From the NCBI GenBank assembly GCA_945909635.1, contig OX246690.1, forward strand, positions 1,054,001-1,118,000: DNA of 64,000 nt. Direction: 5' to 3'. How positions within the stretch are numbered: position 1 is the first letter of the stretch; every line of letters begins with the position of its first letter. Below, piece after piece: positions 50,168 to 59,783 of the stretch. The stretch is from Clostridioides difficile_A (GTDB taxonomy: Bacteria; Bacillota; Clostridia; Peptostreptococcales; Peptostreptococcaceae). Below the pieces are notes generated by a model. It saw nothing but the letters and a program-made list of their open reading frames with translations. It ran no database searches and had not been told where the DNA came from. Position numbers and translations under genes: made by a program.

Positions 50168-50304
50168 ATATTCACCTCTTCATACTTTGTATTATAACAT
50201 AGTTTTATAATTCTTAATTTATAAATTTATAAATGACCTAGCTTGTTGTGAATGTGTTAAAATATGTATAGGCGGGTATAAAAACATACATAAGAGGTGA
50301 AGAT

Positions 50305-51165
50305 GTGTTTGAAGTAAAGAATATCACAAAAAAATTAGGTAAATTCAAGTTGAATGATATAAACTTGAAGCTAAATGAAGGGGATATTGTCGGCATTATA
50401 GGTCCAAATGGCTCAGGAAAGACGACTTTAATAAAAATTATAATGGGAATTATTGATGCGGATGAAGGAGAAATTAAACTTTGTGATGAGACTATTGACG
50501 ATTCTCCAATAAGTTTTAAAAACAATATTGGTTTTGTATATGATTCTTTACAATTTTATCCACACTTAAAGGTTAAAGAATTTAGAAGAATAGTATCATT
50601 GTTTTATAGTGATTTTGATAGAGAAAGGTTTGATGAATATCTTAAAAAATTTGACATAGAAGAAAATATGCATATTAAGAATTTATCTAAAGGTCAATCT
50701 GAGAAACTTATGTTGTCAAATGCACTTAGTCATAATGCTAAATTATTGATTTTGGATGAGCCAACTGCTGGAATAGACCCAATTGTAAGGTCTGAAATAA
50801 TGCAGTACTTAAAAGATTTCGTAAAAAATGGAAACAGCAGTGTAATAATTTCTACTCATAACACTGATAATTTAATTAAAGTTGCTGATTATCTTGTTTT
50901 CATAAACAAAGGAAATCAGATTTTTACACTTAAGAAAGATTTAATAGAACAGGAATATAAAATAATTAGAGCAAATAAAGCAGAATTAGAAGAAATTAAA
51001 GAAAATATAGTTGGGGTAAAAGAGTATAAATATTATAATGAGGCGCTTGTTAAAGTTAGAGACAGTTTGAAAATAAAAAGTTTGTTGGTAGAAATTGATA
51101 AGCATAAGGTCAAAAATCCTACTATAGAAGAACTAATGTATTATTATGTAAATGAGGTGAAATAA
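50305..51165 (+). CDS. ABC transporter ATP-binding protein (YtrB/BcrA-type)
   Basis: The 286-residue ATPase has Walker A GPNGSGKTT near residue 33, the signature LSKGQSEKL (K where most families have a second G, as is common in YtrB-type exporters), Walker B LLILDEPTAGID and the switch histidine in ISTHNTDN. It pairs with the permease encoded immediately downstream. GTG 50305 has AGAGGTGA five bases ahead. No GntR-type regulator is adjacent, unlike many related loci. The substrate is unknown. Confidence 0.88.
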   Translation: MFEVKNITKKLGKFKLNDINLKLNEGDIVGIIGPNGSGKTTLIKIIMGIIDADEGEIKLCDETIDDSPISFKNNIGFVYDSLQFYPHLKVKEFRRIVSLFYSDFDRERFDEYLKKFDIEENMHIKNLSKGQSEKLMLSNALSHNAKLLILDEPTAGIDPIVRSEIMQYLKDFVKNGNSSVIISTHNTDNLIKVADYLVFINKGNQIFTLKKDLIEQEYKIIRANKAELEEIKENIVGVKEYKYYNEALVKVRDSLKIKSLLVEIDKHKVKNPTIEELMYYYVNEVK

Positions 51166-51851
51166 TGTTTAATTTAATAAGGAAAGATTTAATAATAGGA
51201 ATTAGTTCAGATGGTATACGGAATTTAAAGTACATAGTATTATTTTTTGTTTTTTATTTTTTCCTTAATTCAATTTCATATTATACAGTAAGTATTGTTG
51301 TGAGTTATCTAATGTTTATAAATACATTTGAGTGTGATTATGAAAATGATTCAAGGATTTTTATAAGAAGTATGCCAGTTAGTATAGAAGATATAGTATA
51401 CTCAAAATATTTATTAGGTGTGGGTTTAATAATTTCTGTAACAATAGTTGTGTCTTTAATAAGCAAATTGACATCACTAGTATTTTTCAGAAATATGGTT
51501 TTAAATGATGTATTTTTCTCTATAAATATATTCTTAGCAATTTTAGCGATTTTACTTCCTTTAATTTTTAAATTTGGATATGGCAAAATGAAAGTTTGTA
51601 GTCTAATAATAAGTATTTTAATCTACTTTGCATATGGGGGTCTTTTAAAGACGATTAGCATGGTTGTATATCAAGTAAAGCATTTTAATTATAGTAAAAT
51701 TGGAGGAGTATATCTTTCAAATTATGTAACTGATATGGTTAATACTAAATACATAAACCTGTATAGCATTACGTTTTTAACAATAATAATTTTTATAATA
51801 TCGATGTATTTTTCTATTAAGATTTCAAAAAAGAATAAGTTTAATTATTAA
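51165..51851 (+). CDS. ABC-2-type membrane permease
   Basis: The 228-residue protein has six membrane helices and a conserved early segment (ECDYENDSRIFIRSMPVSIEDIVYSKYLLG) of the kind seen in small ABC-2 exporter permeases of Firmicutes. ATG 51165 overlaps the stop of the ATPase gene by one base, so the two are translationally coupled. Possible roles include antimicrobial-peptide resistance or wall-precursor sensing, but nothing in the sequence decides this. Confidence 0.8.
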   Translation: MFNLIRKDLIIGISSDGIRNLKYIVLFFVFYFFLNSISYYTVSIVVSYLMFINTFECDYENDSRIFIRSMPVSIEDIVYSKYLLGVGLIISVTIVVSLISKLTSLVFFRNMVLNDVFFSINIFLAILAILLPLIFKFGYGKMKVCSLIISILIYFAYGGLLKTISMVVYQVKHFNYSKIGGVYLSNYVTDMVNTKYINLYSITFLTIIIFIISMYFSIKISKKNKFNY

Positions 51852-51902
51852 AATTTAAATTAATATTATAGCACAATAGCACAAAATATAAGGAGACTAG
51901 AA

Positions 51903-52445
51903 ATGAATAAGTTTATAAAGGTTTCATTTTTTATTTTTGGGATTTTTACACTATTCATAGCTATAAATAAATTAGTATATAGAGATATGGTAAGTGTCAA
52001 AGATTATGAAATAAATCATTTAGAGGAAATTGGTTTTGATTTTGATAGCAGGAGAAGTAGAGATGTTGGTACTATTGTAAGATTTAAAATAAGTAATAAT
52101 AGTAGATATAGTTATAGGCTAAGAAGTGCTAAAATGAAGTTTGAAAACTGTGTAGAAAATAAAAAAGGAATAAATAAATGTTCTTCATATGTAAATATAG
52201 ATTTATCTAATGAAAAAAATTCTGTAACTGAAAAAACTCTAAAATATGGAATAAAGCCAAATAATCAAGGTTATGTTGACTTTATAATTCCAAAAGGGTT
52301 AAGTTTTGATTATAGATACTTTAATCAGTCTAGCATGAGTGTCGAATATAAGGGAGAATACATTGTCGATATTCCAATGGCAGAAGGTTTATATTTAGTA
52401 GTTGGCAAAAATAATGATATATGGAACTCTACTATTATGGAATAA
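51903..52445 (+). CDS. Membrane-anchored hypothetical protein
   Basis: The 180-residue protein has one N-terminal helix (about 5-23) and a soluble outside domain rich in beta-type segments, with two cysteines (in ENCVENKKGINKCSS). The middle part (VRFKISNNSRYSYRLRSAKMKF and PNNQGYVDFIIPKG) resembles small immunoglobulin-like or DUF4352-type folds, but I do not recognise the family. AAGGAGAC lies before ATG 51903. It is 51 bases after the permease and is perhaps part of the same exporter operon. Confidence 0.6.
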   Translation: MNKFIKVSFFIFGIFTLFIAINKLVYRDMVSVKDYEINHLEEIGFDFDSRRSRDVGTIVRFKISNNSRYSYRLRSAKMKFENCVENKKGINKCSSYVNIDLSNEKNSVTEKTLKYGIKPNNQGYVDFIIPKGLSFDYRYFNQSSMSVEYKGEYIVDIPMAEGLYLVVGKNNDIWNSTIME

Positions 52446-52532
52446 TTTTTAAAAATTGAAAAATCAACCAATCATATATATAATTAAGAATAATATGAGG
52501 TTTATAAACATTCAGATTAGGAGGGGTATTTG

Positions 52533-53000
52533 ATGTCAATAAGTAATGTAAGAGAGTATTTTAAAGGATTTGGAAGAGAAGAAAGTATATTGGAGTTTGA
52601 ACAATCTAGTGCCACTGTAGAGCTTGCAGCTGAAGCAGCAGGTGTTATTCCAGCAAGGATAGCTAAGACACTTTCATTTAAGATAGGTGATGATGCAATA
52701 TTAATTGTAACAGCTGGAGATGCTAAGATTGATAATAAGAAATATAAGTCTGAATTTAGTTGTAAAGCAAAGATGTTAACACCAGAAGAAGTGCTAGAGT
52801 TTACTGGACATGCTATTGGAGGTGTTTGCCCATTTGGTTTAAAGAATCCTTTAAAAGTTTATTTAGATGACTCAATGAAAAGATTTAATACAGTGTTTCC
52901 TGCATGTGGAAGTAGTAATTCTGCAATAGAACTTACTTGTGATGAAATGGAGAAGTTTTCTAATTGTGAAAAATGGGTAGATGTTTGTAAGAATTGGTAA
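52533..53000 (+). CDS. YbaK/EbsC-type aminoacyl-tRNA deacylase
   Basis: The 155-residue protein matches the YbaK/ProX editing fold: VIPARIAKTLSFKIGDDAILIVTAGDAKIDNKKYK, then HAIGGVCPFGL with the loop around the active site, and FPACGSSNSAIEL. Such proteins remove wrongly attached amino acids from tRNA-Pro or tRNA-Cys. The start is ATG 52533 with AGGAGGGG six bases ahead; TTG 52530 is also in frame. A strong terminator follows. Confidence 0.87.
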   Translation: MSISNVREYFKGFGREESILEFEQSSATVELAAEAAGVIPARIAKTLSFKIGDDAILIVTAGDAKIDNKKYKSEFSCKAKMLTPEEVLEFTGHAIGGVCPFGLKNPLKVYLDDSMKRFNTVFPACGSSNSAIELTCDEMEKFSNCEKWVDVCKNW

Positions 53001-53032
53001 AAAATATAGTAAATTATAGTAGAAGTTTGTAA

Positions 53033-53075
53033 AAAACTATCCCTGTATAAATCGTATACAGGGATAGTTTTTTTG
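53033..53075 (+). terminator. Rho-independent terminator after the YbaK-type gene
   Basis: AAACTATCCCTGTATA at 53034-53049 and TATACAGGGATAGTTT at 53055-53070 are a perfect 16-bp stem with a five-base loop, and T residues follow. Confidence 0.93.
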
Positions 53076-53716
53076 ATGAAATATTTATAAATCTAATGGG
53101 AAAATCTAATTTAAACTAATAATCCAAAATATAGTTAAAAAATTCTGATTTTTCTTCTAAATTAAAAAAAAATGACAAAAAAATGGAAAAAATGTAGTAA
53201 ATATTGTTAAAAAAATAATTAGAAATTATTGAAAAATTATCCTTTGAGTGATACTATTATAAATGTAAGATATTTAAAAAACAAAATAATCATAGAAAAA
53301 CAAGATTATTTAGCTCTATTAAAATAATTTTGATATGATAAAAAGATTTTATATGGGTTGAAAATAGTAATGAAAGTAGAAATTTATATACTTTTTACTA
53401 TTGAAATACTCTAAAAGTAAATATCATAAACAAATTATTTTATCTATGACCATTGTGAGAGAAGTTTTATTTTAGCTTGAAATTTCACAAAATTCCAAAA
53501 AGCGAGATTTTTTTTAAGTATAGTTGATTTTAAATTAACAATTTATAATTAAATTAATGTCATAATTGGTTAGTATAATTGCATATAAATATAGAGCTGA
53601 CTTTAATTAAGGTTATAAATTTCTCGACGTATGTTCAAATACTTTATTATAGATGCTGCCGAGATTTTAATTAATAAATGAAAATAAAATATTTATAAAA
53701 TACTGAGGAGGCTATT
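53076..53716 (+). other. 640-base non-coding leader of the butyryl-CoA operon
   Basis: No open frame of note lies here on either strand. It is very A+T-rich. It contains the Rex-like site with -10 elements at 53524-53579. A pairing TCTCG (53622-53626)/CGAGA (53660-53664) flanked by TTAATTAA sequences shortly before bcd may fold the leader. I recognise no known riboswitch. Confidence 0.6.
53524..53549 (+). promoter_or_regulatory. Rex-like operator next to a TATAAT element
   Basis: TTGATTTTAAATTAACAA at 53524-53541 fits the layout of the clostridial Rex box, TTGTTAA-N4-TTAACAA: the right half is perfect, and the left half matches at four of seven positions. TATAAT at 53544-53549 follows two bases later, and another TATAAT lies at 53574-53579. 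Rex represses NADH-consuming fermentation genes when NADH is low. The site is inferred from sequence only. Confidence 0.5.
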
Positions 53717-54853
53717 ATGGATTTAAATTCTAAAAAATATCAGATGCTTAAAGAGTTATATGCAAGCTTCGCTGAAAATGAAGTTAAACCTTTAGCAACA
53801 GAACTTGATGAAGAAGAAAGATTTCCATACGAAACAGTGGAAAAAATGGCAAAAGCAGGAATGATGGGTATACCATATCCAAAAGAGTATGGTGGAGAAG
53901 GTGGAGATACTGTAGGATACATAATGGCAGTTGAGGAATTGTCTAGAGTTTGTGGTACTACAGGAGTTATCTTATCAGCTCATACATCTCTTGGTTCTTG
54001 GCCTATATATCAATATGGTAACGAAGAACAAAAACAAAAATTCTTAAAGCCATTAGCAAGTGGGGAAAAATTAGGAGCATTTGGTCTTACTGAACCTAAT
54101 GCTGGAACAGATGCGTCTGGACAACAAACAACTGCTGTTTTAGATGGAGATGAATACATACTTAATGGCTCAAAAATATTTATAACAAATGCAATAGCTG
54201 GTGATATATATGTAGTGATGGCAATGACTGATAAGTCTAAAGGGAACAGAGGAATATCAGCATTTATAGTTGAAAAAGGAACTCCTGGATTTAGCTTTGG
54301 GGTTAAAGAAAAGAAAATGGGTATAAGAGGTTCTGCTACTAGCGAATTAATATTTGAAGATTGTAGAATACCTAAAGAAAATTTACTTGGAAAAGAAGGA
54401 CAAGGATTTAAGATAGCAATGTCTACTCTTGATGGTGGTAGAATTGGTATAGCAGCACAAGCTTTAGGTTTAGCACAAGGAGCTCTTGATGAAACAGTTA
54501 AATATGTAAAAGAAAGAGTACAATTTGGTAGACCACTATCAAAATTCCAAAATACACAATTCCAATTAGCTGATATGGAAGTTAAAATACAAGCGGCTAG
54601 ACATCTTGTATATCAAGCAGCTATAAACAAAGATGAAGGAAAACCTTATGGAGTAGAAGCAGCGATGGCAAAACTATTTGCAGCTGAAACAGCTATGGAA
54701 GTTACTACAAAGGCTGTACAACTTCATGGTGGATATGGATACACTCGTGACTATCCAGTAGAAAGAATGATGAGAGATGCTAAGATAACTGAAATATATG
54801 AAGGAACTAGTGAAGTTCAAAGAATGGTTATTTCAGGAAAATTATTAAAATAG
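53717..54853 (+). CDS. bcd: Butyryl-CoA dehydrogenase
   Basis: This flavoprotein of the acyl-CoA dehydrogenase family reduces crotonyl-CoA to butyryl-CoA; in clostridia it works as a bifurcating complex with EtfAB and drives ferredoxin reduction by NADH. Family signatures are GAFGLTEPNAGTDASGQQ (FAD and substrate loop) and the C-terminal EIYEGTSEVQR with the catalytic base E362. The 378-residue length is standard. TGAGGAGGC lies before ATG 53717. It is the first gene of the six-gene pathway operon. Confidence 0.95.
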   Translation: MDLNSKKYQMLKELYASFAENEVKPLATELDEEERFPYETVEKMAKAGMMGIPYPKEYGGEGGDTVGYIMAVEELSRVCGTTGVILSAHTSLGSWPIYQYGNEEQKQKFLKPLASGEKLGAFGLTEPNAGTDASGQQTTAVLDGDEYILNGSKIFITNAIAGDIYVVMAMTDKSKGNRGISAFIVEKGTPGFSFGVKEKKMGIRGSATSELIFEDCRIPKENLLGKEGQGFKIAMSTLDGGRIGIAAQALGLAQGALDETVKYVKERVQFGRPLSKFQNTQFQLADMEVKIQAARHLVYQAAINKDEGKPYGVEAAMAKLFAAETAMEVTTKAVQLHGGYGYTRDYPVERMMRDAKITEIYEGTSEVQRMVISGKLLK

Positions 54854-54908
54854 ATAAATACAATATACACAATAGGTCGATATTAAAATAGATATGGAGG
54901 AAGGATTT

Positions 54909-55691
54909 ATGAATATAGTCGTTTGTATAAAACAAGTTCCAGATACAACAGAAGTTAAACTAGATCCTAATACAGGTACTTTAATTAGAGATGGAGTACC
55001 AAGTATAATAAACCCTGATGATAAAGCAGGTCTAGAGGAAGCTATAAGATTAAAAGAAGAAATGGGTGCTCATGTAACTGTTATAACAATGGGACCTCCT
55101 CAAGCAGATATGGCTTTAAAAGAAGCTTTAGCAATGGGTGCAGATAGAGGAATATTATTAACAGATAGAGCATTTGCAGGTGCTGATACTTGGGCGACTT
55201 CATCAGCATTAGCAGGAGCATTAAAAAATATAGACTTTGATATTATAATAGCTGGAAGACAGGCTATAGATGGAGATACTGCACAAGTTGGTCCTCAAAT
55301 AGCTGAACATTTAAAACTTCCATCAATAACATATGCTGAAGAAATAAAAACTGAAGGTGAATATGTATTAGTAAAAAGACAATTTGAAGATTGTTGTCAT
55401 GACTTAAAAGTTAAAATGCCATGCCTTATAACAACTCTTAAAGATATGAACACACCAAGATACATGAAGGTTGGAAGAATATACGATGCATTTGAAAATG
55501 ATGTAGTAGAAACTTGGACTGTAAAAGATATAGAAGTTGACCCTACTAATTTAGGTCTTAAAGGCTCTCCAACTAGTGTATTTAAATCATTTACAAAATC
55601 AGTTAAACCAGCTGGCACAATATACAATGAAGATGCAAAAACATCAGCTGGAATTGTAATAGATAAATTAAAAGAGAAGTTTATCATATAA
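54909..55691 (+). CDS. etfB: Electron-transfer flavoprotein, beta subunit
   Basis: This partner of EtfA and Bcd binds NADH-side flavin in the bifurcating complex. The start MNIVVCIKQVPDTTEVKLD is typical, followed by INPDDKAGLEEAIRLKE, AIDGDTAQVGPQIAE near residues 123-137, and the C-terminal recognition loop. ATG 54909 has GGAGGAAGGA ahead; an open extension to 54894 lacks a ribosome site. It is 260 residues long and lies 55 bases after bcd. Confidence 0.94.
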   Translation: MNIVVCIKQVPDTTEVKLDPNTGTLIRDGVPSIINPDDKAGLEEAIRLKEEMGAHVTVITMGPPQADMALKEALAMGADRGILLTDRAFAGADTWATSSALAGALKNIDFDIIIAGRQAIDGDTAQVGPQIAEHLKLPSITYAEEIKTEGEYVLVKRQFEDCCHDLKVKMPCLITTLKDMNTPRYMKVGRIYDAFENDVVETWTVKDIEVDPTNLGLKGSPTSVFKSFTKSVKPAGTIYNEDAKTSAGIVIDKLKEKFII

Positions 55692-55709
55692 TTTAAGGGG
55701 GGATAAAGA

Positions 55710-56720
55710 ATGGGTAACGTTTTAGTAGTAATAGAACAAAGAGAAAATGTAATTCAAACCGTTTCTTTAGAATTGCTAGGAAAGGCTACAGAAATAGCAA
55801 AAGATTATGATACAAAAGTTTCTGCATTACTTTTAGGAAGTAAAGTAGAAGGTTTAATAGATACATTAGCACACTATGGAGCAGATGAAGTAATTGTAGT
55901 TGATGATGAAGCTTTAGCAGTGTATACAACTGAACCATATACAAAAGCAGCTTATGAAGCAATAAAAGCAGCTGACCCAATCGTTGTACTATTTGGAGCA
56001 ACTTCAATAGGTAGAGATTTAGCTCCTAGAGTATCTGCTAGAATACATACAGGACTTACTGCTGACTGTACAGGTCTTGCAGTAGCTGAGGATACAAAAT
56101 TATTATTAATGACAAGACCTGCTTTTGGTGGAAATATAATGGCAACAATAGTTTGTAAAGATTTCAGACCTCAAATGTCTACAGTTAGACCAGGAGTTAT
56201 GAAGAAAAATGAAATCGATGAAACTAAAGAAGCTGTAATCAATCGCTTTAAAGTAGAATTTACTGAAGCTGACAAATTAGTTCAAGTTGTAGAAGTAATA
56301 AAAGAAGCTAAAAAACAAGTTAAGATAGAAGATGCTAAGATACTAGTTTCTGCAGGACGTGGAATGGGTGGAAAAGAAAACTTAGACGTACTTTATGAAT
56401 TAGCTGAAATCATAGGTGGAGAAGTTTCTGGTTCTCGTGCCACTATAGATGCAGGATGGTTAGACAAAGCAAGACAAGTTGGTCAAACTGGTAAAACTGT
56501 AAGACCAGACCTTTATATAGCATGTGGTATATCTGGAGCAATACAGCATATAGCTGGTATGGAAGATGCTGAATTTATAGTTGCTATAAACAAAAATCCA
56601 GAAGCTCCAATATTTAAATATGCTGATGTTGGTATAGTTGGAGATGTTCATAAAGTACTTCCAGAACTTATCAGTCAATTAAGTGTTGCAAAAGAAAAAG
56701 GTGAAGTTTTAGCTAACTAA
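55710..56720 (+). CDS. etfA: Electron-transfer flavoprotein, alpha subunit
   Basis: The 336-residue protein has an N-terminal nucleotide-type domain and the C-terminal FAD-binding domain with the hallmark VSAGRGMGGKEN, SRATIDAGW, QVGQTGKTVRPDLYIACGISGAIQH and INKNPEAPIFKYADVGIVGD. It forms the bifurcating electron-transfer dimer with EtfB. AAGGGGGGA lies before ATG 55710, 18 bases after etfB. Confidence 0.95.
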   Translation: MGNVLVVIEQRENVIQTVSLELLGKATEIAKDYDTKVSALLLGSKVEGLIDTLAHYGADEVIVVDDEALAVYTTEPYTKAAYEAIKAADPIVVLFGATSIGRDLAPRVSARIHTGLTADCTGLAVAEDTKLLLMTRPAFGGNIMATIVCKDFRPQMSTVRPGVMKKNEIDETKEAVINRFKVEFTEADKLVQVVEVIKEAKKQVKIEDAKILVSAGRGMGGKENLDVLYELAEIIGGEVSGSRATIDAGWLDKARQVGQTGKTVRPDLYIACGISGAIQHIAGMEDAEFIVAINKNPEAPIFKYADVGIVGDVHKVLPELISQLSVAKEKGEVLAN

Positions 56721-56738
56721 TTTCTTGGGGAGGATATT

Positions 56739-57536
56739 ATGAGTACAAGTGATGTTAAAGTTTATGAGAATGTAGCTGTTGAAGTAAATGGAAATATATG
56801 CACAGTGAAAATGAATAGACCTAAAGCCCTTAATGCAATAAATTCCAAAACTTTAGAAGAACTTTATGAAATATTTGTAGATATTAATAATGATGAAACT
56901 ATTGATGTTGTAATATTGACAGGGGAAGGAAAAGCATTTGTAGCTGGAGCAGATATTGCATATATGAAAGATTTAGATGCTGTAGCTGCTAAAGATTTTA
57001 GTGGCCTAGGAGCAAAAGCTTGTGGAGAAATAGAAAATAGCAAAAAAGTAGTAATAGCTGCTGTAAATGGATTTGCTTTAGGTGGAGGATGCGAACTTGC
57101 AATGGCATGTGATATAAGAATTGCATCTGCTAAAGCTAAATTTGGTCAACCAGAAGTAACTCTTGGAATAACTCCAGGATATGGAGGAACTCAAAGACTT
57201 ACAAGATTGGTTGGGATGGCAAAAGCAAAGGAACTAATCTTTACAGGTAAAGTTATAAAAGCTGATGAAGCTGAAAAAATAGGGCTAGTAAATAGAGTAG
57301 TTGAGCCAGAAGTTTTAATGGAAGAAGTTGAAAAATTAGCTAAGGTAATAGCTAAAAATGCTCAACTTGCAGTTAGATACTCTAAAGAAGCAATACAACT
57401 TGGTGCTCAAACTGATATAAATACTGGAATAGATATAGAATCTAATTTATTTGGTCTTTGTTTCTCAACTAAGGACCAAAAAGAAGGAATGTCAGCTTTT
57501 ATTGAAAAAAGAGAAGCGAACTTTATAAAAGGGTAA
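56739..57536 (+). CDS. crt: 3-hydroxybutyryl-CoA dehydratase (crotonase)
   Basis: This enzyme dehydrates 3-hydroxybutyryl-CoA to crotonyl-CoA. Crotonase motifs are clear in the 265-residue protein: GKAFVAGADIAYM (oxyanion hole), NGFALGGGCELAMACD with the catalytic glutamate, and FGQPEVTLGITPGYGGTQRL with the second one. GGGGAGG lies before ATG 56739. It is 18 bases after etfA. Confidence 0.94.
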   Translation: MSTSDVKVYENVAVEVNGNICTVKMNRPKALNAINSKTLEELYEIFVDINNDETIDVVILTGEGKAFVAGADIAYMKDLDAVAAKDFSGLGAKACGEIENSKKVVIAAVNGFALGGGCELAMACDIRIASAKAKFGQPEVTLGITPGYGGTQRLTRLVGMAKAKELIFTGKVIKADEAEKIGLVNRVVEPEVLMEEVEKLAKVIAKNAQLAVRYSKEAIQLGAQTDINTGIDIESNLFGLCFSTKDQKEGMSAFIEKREANFIKG

Positions 57537-57560
57537 AAAATCTAATTAAAAATATATTTG

Positions 57561-57601
57561 CTGTTAACTAGATTAAATAAATATTTTAATCTAGTTAGCA
57601 G
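57561..57601 (+). other. Stable hairpin between crt and hbd without a T-run
   Basis: CTGTTAACTAGATTAAA at 57561-57577 pairs with TTTAATCTAGTTAGCAG at 57585-57601 (one G-T pair), but the next bases are AATATAAAT, not a T-run. It is probably an mRNA processing or stability element rather than a terminator. Confidence 0.65.
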
Positions 57602-57635
57602 AATATAAATACTAAAATAACAGGAGGTTATAACT

Positions 57636-58481
57636 ATGAAATTAGCTGTAATAGGTAGTGGAACTATGGGAAGTGGTATTGTACAAACTTTTGCAAGTTG
57701 TGGTCATGATGTATGTTTAAAGAGTAGAACTCAAGGTGCTATAGATAAATGTTTAGGCTTATTAGATAAAAATTTAACTAAGTTAGTTACTAAAGGAAAA
57801 ATGGATGAAGCTACAAAAGCAGAAATATTAAGTCATGTTAGTTCAACTACTAACTATGAAGACTTAAAAGATATGGATTTAATAATAGAAGCATCTGTGG
57901 AAGATATGAACATAAAGAAAGATGTTTTCAAATTATTAGATGAGTTATGCAAAGAAGATACTATTTTAGCAACAAATACTTCATCTTTATCTATAACAGA
58001 AATAGCTTCTTCTACTACTAGACCAGATAAAGTTATAGGAATGCATTTCTTCAATCCAGTTCCTATGATGAAATTAGTTGAGGTTATAAGCGGTCAGTTA
58101 ACATCAAAAGTTACTTTTGATACAGTATTTGAACTATCTAAGAGTATCAATAAAGTGCCAGTAGATGTATCTGAATCTCCTGGATTTGTAGTAAACAGAA
58201 TACTTATACCTATGATAAATGAAGCTGTTGGTATATATGCAGATGGCGTTGCAAGTAAAGAAGAAATAGATGAAGCTATGAAATTAGGAGCAAACCATCC
58301 AATGGGACCACTAGCATTAGGTGACTTAATAGGATTAGACGTTGTTTTAGCTATAATGAACGTTCTATATACTGAATTTGGAGATACTAAGTATAGACCA
58401 CATCCACTTTTAGCTAAAATGGTTAGAGCTAATCAGTTAGGAAGAAAAACTAAGATAGGATTCTATGATTACAATAAATAA
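57636..58481 (+). CDS. hbd: 3-hydroxybutyryl-CoA dehydrogenase
   Basis: This dehydrogenase reduces acetoacetyl-CoA to 3-hydroxybutyryl-CoA with NAD(P)H. The Rossmann loop GSGTMGSG is at residues 7-14. NTSSLSITEIA, GMHFFNPVPMMKLVEVI (catalytic histidine) and SPGFVVNRILIPMINEA follow. At 281 residues it has the usual length. ACAGGAGGTT lies before ATG 57636. The gap after crt (99 bases) carries a hairpin; all other features place it in the same operon. Confidence 0.95.
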   Translation: MKLAVIGSGTMGSGIVQTFASCGHDVCLKSRTQGAIDKCLGLLDKNLTKLVTKGKMDEATKAEILSHVSSTTNYEDLKDMDLIIEASVEDMNIKKDVFKLLDELCKEDTILATNTSSLSITEIASSTTRPDKVIGMHFFNPVPMMKLVEVISGQLTSKVTFDTVFELSKSINKVPVDVSESPGFVVNRILIPMINEAVGIYADGVASKEEIDEAMKLGANHPMGPLALGDLIGLDVVLAIMNVLYTEFGDTKYRPHPLLAKMVRANQLGRKTKIGFYDYNK

Positions 58482-58562
58482 GAGTTTAGAAATTTAAATA
58501 GTATTGTTTAAGAAATAATTTCGGAAATCTGATAAAAATCTAATTTAATGGGGGTAATGAAT

Positions 58563-59738
58563 ATGAGAGAAGTAGTAATTGCCAGTGCAGCTAGAACAGC
58601 AGTAGGAAGTTTTGGAGGAGCATTTAAATCAGTTTCAGCAGTAGACTTAGGAATAACAGCTGCTAAAGAAGCTATAAAAAGAGCGAATATAACTCCAGAT
58701 ATGATAGATGAATCACTTTTAGGAGGAGTACTTACAGCTGGTCTTGGACAAAATGTAGCAAGACAAATAGCATTAGGTGCAGGAATACCAGTAGAAAAAC
58801 CAGCTATGACTATAAATATAGTTTGTGGTTCTGGATTAAGATCTGTTTCAATGGCATCTCAACTTATAGCATTAGGTGATGCTGATATAATGCTAGTTGG
58901 TGGAGCTGAAAACATGAGTATGTCTCCTTATTTAGTACCAAGTGCTAGATACGGTGCAAGAATGGGTGATGCTGCTTTTGTTGATTCAATGATAAAAGAT
59001 GGATTATCAGACATATTCAATAACTATCACATGGGTATTACTGCTGAAAATATAGCAGAACAATGGAATATAACTAGAGAAGAACAAGATGAGCTAGCTC
59101 TTGCAAGCCAAAACAAAGCTGAAAAAGCTCAAGCTGAAGGAAAATTTGACGAAGAAATAGTTCCAGTTGTTATAAAAGGTAGAAAAGGCGACACTATAGT
59201 AGATAAAGATGAATATATAAAAGCTGGTACTACAATGGAGAAACTTGCTAAATTAAGACCAGCATTTAAGAAAGATGGAACAGTTACTGCTGGTAACGCA
59301 TCAGGAATCAATGATGGTGCTGCTATGTTAGTAGTAATGGCTAAGGAAAAAGCTGAAGAATTAGGAATAGAGCCTCTTGCTACTATAGTTTCTTATGGAA
59401 CAGCTGGTGTTGACCCTAAGATAATGGGATATGGACCAGTTCCAGCAACTAAAAAAGCTTTAGAAGCTGCTAATATGACTATGGAAGATATAGATTTAGT
59501 TGAAGCTAATGAAGCATTTGCTGCTCAATCTATAGCTGTAGTAAAAGACTTAAATATAGACATGGCTAAAGTTAATGTTAATGGTGGAGCAATAGCTATA
59601 GGGCATCCAATAGGTTGTTCAGGAGCAAGAATACTTACTACACTTCTATATGAAATGAAGAGAAGAGATGCTAAAACTGGTTTAGCTACACTTTGTATAG
59701 GTGGTGGAATGGGAACTACACTAATAGTTAAAAGATAG
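58563..59738 (+). CDS. thlA: Acetyl-CoA acetyltransferase (thiolase)
   Basis: Thiolase condenses two acetyl-CoA into acetoacetyl-CoA, the first step of the pathway. The 391 residues include the acyl-carrying cysteine in NIVCGSGLRS, EAFAAQS, NGGAIAIGHPIGCSG and the second cysteine in TLCIGGGMG. Three ATG codons are in frame; ATG 58563 sits eight bases after GGGGG and begins the usual MREVVIASAARTAVG. It is the last gene of the operon and is followed by a terminator. Confidence 0.95.
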   Translation: MREVVIASAARTAVGSFGGAFKSVSAVDLGITAAKEAIKRANITPDMIDESLLGGVLTAGLGQNVARQIALGAGIPVEKPAMTINIVCGSGLRSVSMASQLIALGDADIMLVGGAENMSMSPYLVPSARYGARMGDAAFVDSMIKDGLSDIFNNYHMGITAENIAEQWNITREEQDELALASQNKAEKAQAEGKFDEEIVPVVIKGRKGDTIVDKDEYIKAGTTMEKLAKLRPAFKKDGTVTAGNASGINDGAAMLVVMAKEKAEELGIEPLATIVSYGTAGVDPKIMGYGPVPATKKALEAANMTMEDIDLVEANEAFAAQSIAVVKDLNIDMAKVNVNGGAIAIGHPIGCSGARILTTLLYEMKRRDAKTGLATLCIGGGMGTTLIVKR

Positions 59739-59783
59739 TTCTAAATTATAATTTTTAAAAATTAAATATTTAAACATGAATGT

